Notes under the pieces: model-generated
What the model was told of the DNA's origin: nothing
The model's database searches: none
The model's input: only the letters and a program-made list of their open reading frames with translations
Made by a program: the position numbers and the translations under genes
Origin: Cunninghamia lanceolata
Lineage: Eukaryota; Streptophyta; Pinopsida; Cupressales; Cupressaceae
Reading direction: 5' to 3'
Assembly: GCA_027924645.1 (NCBI GenBank)
Contig: BSBN01000860.1
Location: 6,758,001-6,822,000, forward strand
DNA: 64,000 nt
In this document: positions 59,970 through 64,000 of the stretch, piece by piece
Layout of the letters: each line of letters starts with the position of its first letter
Position numbering within the stretch: the stretch's first letter is position 1

Positions 59970-61068
59970 ATGGCTTCTCATCATAAAAATAATGCTATGG
60001 TCTCTCCTCAACTTTATAGGAAAAGGAAGACCCCTGAGCCTGAAATAAAATTTTCACCAAACATTAGAACACATAAATACATTGAAGGTCCCTTTTACAT
60101 TACCGTTAACATTATGGAGACTCCTATAAGGGGACCCCTTGTTGACCCAAATTGCATGACTAACATTGCTACAAAATAGTTCCTTTACTCACACAAACTT
60201 ATACAAAAAACTTATGAGCCTACATACATGATGATAAAAACACATAATGAAGCTTTCATCCTGACCATAGGGAATATCTCTTTGATGATTCAAGTAATTG
60301 TTAAAGTTTTGGAGTAATCATTTGATATTATTCTGACATCTGACCTCTTCCGTGTAAAACTAGGCGATCCATGGCTCAAAAATTTGTTCCTTCAACTCTT
60401 CACCAATGCCTAAAATTTCTTCACCATGGGTCCATATGAATTGTTCCCCATAGTGAATGGAAACCTATGGTGTCTCAGAAAAAAACATTATCCTTAAATA
60501 CTTTTGGCTGGAACCTAATGAAGAACTTGCACCTAGAACAAACCAAACATTCTTGGGATATCAACGCTACAAAGCACAATTACTATCTAGATTGATTTGT
60601 CCCCCTATTCAACAAACAACACATAAAGAACAATCGACATTACAAGAGCACCCTAGACCAAGAGGTAAGGGAATATTTTCTAAAGTTCCTCCTCTGTCAT
60701 CCCTACAAGGATCAGGAGAAAACCGTAGAAAACAAAGCAATGCGTCACCATGAGTTAATCACATAACCGCTTCTTCTTCTGAGAAACCGATGGAAAAACA
60801 TGGGATTCCTTTTGAAAACATTACTAATAAACAACGAAGAAATATACAAGAAAGAGAACGAAGGAAGAAAAGACAAGCCTTGGGTCAAAATAATACATTA
60901 TCCCAACAAGAAAATATTGAACCACCTAACATTGAAACAAATATAGAAGAGCCTAAGGTTGATAAAGTAAAGCATAAAGACTCTAAGTGGGCACTTGTCC
61001 CCTACGTACCTCTATCCCCTGGTATTCAGGATTGGGAGGAGGATGATTTGCTTATTGACAACCGCTAG
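59970..61068 (+). pseudogene. Gypsy-like protease region and downstream spacer
   Basis: The first frame (ATG 59970) contains IRGPLVDPNCMTNIATK and, past a TAG at 60177-60179, continues in the same frame through THNEAFILTIGNISLMIQVI to RVKLGDPWLKN (~60370). This follows the plant gypsy protease pattern, in which an Asp-Ser/Thr-Gly turn is followed ~90 residues later by LGRPWL. Here the active-site turn reads DPN, so it is inactive. 60457-60753 and 60790-61068 are further open but broken pieces, highly charged (NIQERERRKKRQALG), ending WEEDDLLIDNR. No RT or integrase follows. Confidence 0.5.
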
Positions 61069-61440
61069 CACGGTTGTGTTTTTAGGTAAGTATTTCTAAC
61101 CCTTTGTGCTCACCTTTGTCGTAGCAATCTTTTGCTCACTTGTGTGACCCCCTCTCTGTGTTGTGTTCCCTCATGTTGTGCTATGTGTTGTTTAGGTCTC
61201 TTTGGATGACCCATAATACTCTTGTAAGGTCAAGGATATAAGGAGACCACCTATGTTGTGACCATTCTTCTATTTGTATCATTATTCTTCTATCATTCCT
61301 CTCCTCTATTTTATTGTTGTGTGTTGTGCCTTAGGGGTGTTGCAAGTATGTGCCTAATCGGTGTTGTCATTGATGTCAACATATTCTTGTTGTCATTGGT
61401 GTCAACTGTATCCTATTCCATTACTTGTTTAGAACACTTG
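61069..61440. other. Junction between two LTR elements
   Basis: No domain is recognised. It probably holds the truncated interior or LTR edge of the element on the left. Confidence 0.4.
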
Positions 61441-62890
61441 TATGTTGAGGATATTGAGAAAATTAGCCTCTTTGGAAGAAACAAGTAAGCCACAGAGAAG
61501 TGCAGTACAAACAGTGAGTTGTATGTTAAAGAACAGTCTGCTAAACTACTCCCCATTTGTTCCTGCTTAAAGATTGTGGTCTACGGATTGGAAGTAAGTT
61601 AGAGGTATGTCTAAGGATGCTACATTTTAGGTCTGAGCTATCCACATGAAGATCTGAGTGAGTTGTGTTCACCATAGTGAAGCCTACTTTTTCGGTAAGT
61701 TCAATTGAGACAAGAAGACAATATTTGGCTCCTCATTCCTCCGTGAGAAAGTATTTTGCTATGCAGTTCTAGAGGGAAGTCTGGGGTGATGATAAGTGCC
61801 TACAGTTGCAATGGTTCATGGTTTGGTGGTCCGCAAGCTATCTTTCCTTTATGATAGTTGAAGACAGTAAAGTTCATGTACTGGATGGTGAGAAGATTCC
61901 TATGAATAAAGTGGTTAAGGTTCATGTAGTTGCACCTGATGATTATAGCGTGCTTGTGGATGTCTCCCAATCATCTTCCTATCTAGACTTTGGTCTACAT
62001 TAATAAATTGAGATGGTGTGCAAAGATTGTTCCCAGATAACGTAGCGTGTAACCAGTCTTGGCCGACTTGGTTGATCCCAATGATTGCAGAGATCCCTAG
62101 AAGATTGTGGAAGCGTGTTGTGGCATGGAAGATCGTGTTTGAGTCCCAGCTAAGGCATGACATGATCCACATTTCATTCCCTATGCATGATGTTGCAATA
62201 GGTCAGGACCTATTTTGTAAATGTTTGTAATACCAACTTTGGAGATTGTTCCAATGGTTGATGTCGACCTTGATGATCATTCCAAGGTTGATGTAGTGTA
62301 TACTTGTAGCTAAGTCATGGAAAAGTTGTCCTTGAGAATATATTAAGAAAGGTCCAAAGGAAGAGCATAGAAGAGGCAGAGGAAAGAAGAGGAAGAGCAG
62401 AGTAGAGGAAGAGCAGAGTAGAGGAAGAGCAGGGCAGAGGAAGAGCAGAGCTAAGGAATTGTTTATTCACAATAAAGAAAAGTGTTCATTGTGGCAGTGA
62501 ATTTAGCAGTAAGCTACCAGTAGGGTTTAACAACCCTTATTGTAATCTTGCTAGGTTTAGGGTTGAGGCAGTGAGCCTGCTAGACCTAGTTGTTCTTCAT
62601 GGCAGTAAGCTAGTATGTTTAGGCCCGTTGGGTGACCAAGCCTGAACATCACTATTTTAAGATTTCAATATATATTGAGAGTTAGTCCTCTCCGTGATTT
62701 TTCCCCACCTTGTGTTTTTCCATGTAAATCTTGTGTCTCTTGTGTTTGATGTTGTTAAGTTTCTGATTTTATGCACTCATTGTTAAATCAAAATAATTGT
62801 GGATAAGTGATTAATGTTTAATTGTAGAAAGTGTTTAAGTTTTTGGGACAACTGATTCACCCCCTCTCAGTTGTCCGATGCATATCAACA
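61441..62890 (+). repeat. 5' LTR of a Ty1/copia element (left edge approximate)
   Basis: The right edge, CATATCAACA at 62890, is fixed by the primer site. TGTTGAGGATATTG at 61442 is a plausible start. A leader typical of copia U5 (CTCTCCGTGATTTTTCCCC, ~62688) lies near the end. The short open frames inside are not genes. Confidence 0.6.
62389..62452 (+). repeat. 16-bp tandem repeat in the copia LTR
   Basis: Four units of GAGGAAGAGCAGAGTA, the last two slightly varied, purine-only apart from C and T at fixed positions. Confidence 0.9.
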
Positions 62891-62892
62891 AT

Positions 62893-62904
62893 TGGTATTA
62901 GAGC
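62893..62904 (+). other. Primer-binding site (initiator tRNA-Met, one change)
   Basis: TGGTATTAGAGC differs from the usual TGGTATCAGAGC by one C-to-T transition. It lies two bases after the LTR. Confidence 0.85.
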
Positions 62905-62948
62905 TAAGTTCCTCAGAAGAAAGTTTAACAGCTTGAGGAAGATCCAAA

Positions 62949-64000
62949 ATGTCTTACAAGAAGGAAGCACCGCATTTTGATGGAACTAATTATGTTCTCT
63001 GGAAGGCTCGGATGAAAAGCCATCTCTTTCTCTTGGTATCAAAGTTTGGAAAGTTGCAGAAACAGAATACACCATACCTCAAAATGGTCTGATGACCGAA
63101 GATGAAATCAAAGAATATGAGATACATATCAAGGCAAGGGATGCTCTGCTAAGCTCACTAACCGACTCAATACTGACGAAAGTAGTAGATCTTGAAACTG
63201 TAAATAAGGTATGGGAAAAGTTAAAAAATCTATATGAAGGAGATGACTCTGTGAAGGAAGCCAAGTTACAAAGTATGAAAGTGAAATATGAAAGCTTGAA
63301 GATGAACAATGATGAAAACATATCAGCATTTATTTAAAGAGTTGATGAACTTGTTACAGGGGTAAAAGCCATAGGTGGAACTCTCGATGAAAAGGAAATT
63401 GTCACAAAAATACTCAAATCTCTGCCCAAGCCCTACTGTCACAAGGTGGCCATGATTGAAGAATTCATGCAAGTAAAAATAGTTAACAGGGATCAGTTGC
63501 TTGGTAAGCTTGCTACTTTTGAGATGAGGGAGTTAGATGATGCTTTGCCAAAAGTTGAGACTGCCTTCAAAGCTAGTACTCCTAGAAGTACTTCCAGATC
63601 ATAAAAGTATAAGGTAGAATTCGATGATGAGATAGATGAAGTTGAAACCAACTTTGTGGATAGGCTGCAAAGAGGATCTAGTAACTATAAAGGTAAATTA
63701 CCTTTCAAATGTTTTTCCTATGGTAAAGTAGGTCATTTTACTTCCAGATGTTCTGAAAGAATTGAAAGAAATAGAAGAAGATATGAGAACAGGCCTAGGA
63801 CCCAAAACAAGTGTTATTATGTTGAAGACTTTGATGATGATGGAGTATCGGATAATGGTGAACCAGATAATGCTAATTCCTCTATAAATGAATGCTTGTT
63901 CATTTCTATTAAGGAAGATTTTGTGTCTACTAATTCTTCTAGCTGTATGAAGGAAGAAAAACCAGTGGAAAGTGCTTTGGCTACTCATGTCATTAAGGAC
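62949..64000 (+). pseudogene. Ty1/copia gag (runs off the window)
   Basis: It starts ATG 62949 with PHFDGTNYVLWKARMKSHL, the copia Gag opening. The UBN2/RVT-associated Gag core continues (VNKVWEKLKNLYEGDD, KEIVTKILKSLPKPY). A nucleocapsid knuckle at 63710-63751 reads CFSYGKVGHFTSRC. The usual second Cys is Tyr, so zinc binding is doubtful. There is one frameshift near 63030 and in-frame stops at 63335-63337 and 63602-63604. Gag would form the virus-like particle and package the element RNA. Pol would lie to the right of the window. Confidence 0.93.

Noticed and set aside
61806..62230. Two plus-strand open frames between 61.8 and 62.2 kb
   Set aside because: They lie within the probable copia LTR, and neither shows a domain.
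1..64000. CRISPR arrays, bacterial operons, prophage or defence systems
   Set aside because: All recognisable genes are plant or plant retroelement types. The tandem repeats lack the spacer structure of CRISPR.
1..64000. tRNA or rRNA genes
   Set aside because: Only short tRNA-complementary primer sites were seen, and no full cloverleaf or rRNA signature was noticed by reading. A covariance-model scan would be decisive.

Overview
This window is plant nuclear DNA made almost entirely of transposable elements. It is AT-rich. It holds L1-type LINEs with a plant-style RNase H and a DUF4283-like ORF1, Ty1/copia and Ty3/gypsy elements primed by initiator tRNA-Met, solo LTRs and Helitron-like termini. 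It also holds intron-bearing fragments of plant genes: a TIFY domain, importin-alpha and the RPA1 DNA-binding domain A. Many elements are old, nested and decayed, and host gene content is very sparse. That fits a large, slowly purged genome such as a conifer or other gymnosperm. The species cannot be read from the sequence, so this is inference.

Layout, left to right. A 3'-terminal exon of an unrecognised gene (3-191) comes first, followed by LTR debris and a 5'-truncated copia RT/RNase H remnant with its 3' LTR (1803-~3905). A decayed plus-strand LINE (3990-14302) is split by a complete LTR element with no pol domains (4675-10984). That element carries a long frame I do not recognise. A minus-strand Ty3/gypsy element (15183-22611, TSD GACAT) lacks the integrase core and has a solo LTR nested in its left LTR. 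Another solo LTR follows (22695-23977, TSD TGAAA). At 26438-26691 (minus) a possible transit-peptide-like first exon lies about 86 bp downstream of a minus-strand gag/protease-only LTR element (26778-34305).

From about 36.2 to 46.0 kb there are two Helitron-like segments with textbook 3' ends (hairpin plus CTAG, followed by T). The first carries three spliced-looking exons of a TIFY protein and an importin-alpha ARM-repeat fragment. The second carries an RPA1-like fragment and a retroposon with a 17-bp target duplication. Both regions share an A-rich minisatellite. An unassigned ORF (48032-48638) follows.

A nearly full-length minus-strand L1-type LINE (49294-~55500) has ORF1 and ORF2 overlapping by ATGA. 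The right end holds a 5' LTR and protease-like remnant of another gypsy-like element (~57739-61068), then the 5' LTR, primer-binding site and gag of a copia element that runs off the edge (~61441-64000).

Nothing here looks like a working pathway. The genes relate to each other only as layers of insertion. The points most worth following are the pol-less LTR element with a roughly 646-codon unrecognised frame, the Helitron-like segments carrying captured gene exons, and the LTR-proximal exon at 26.4-26.7 kb.
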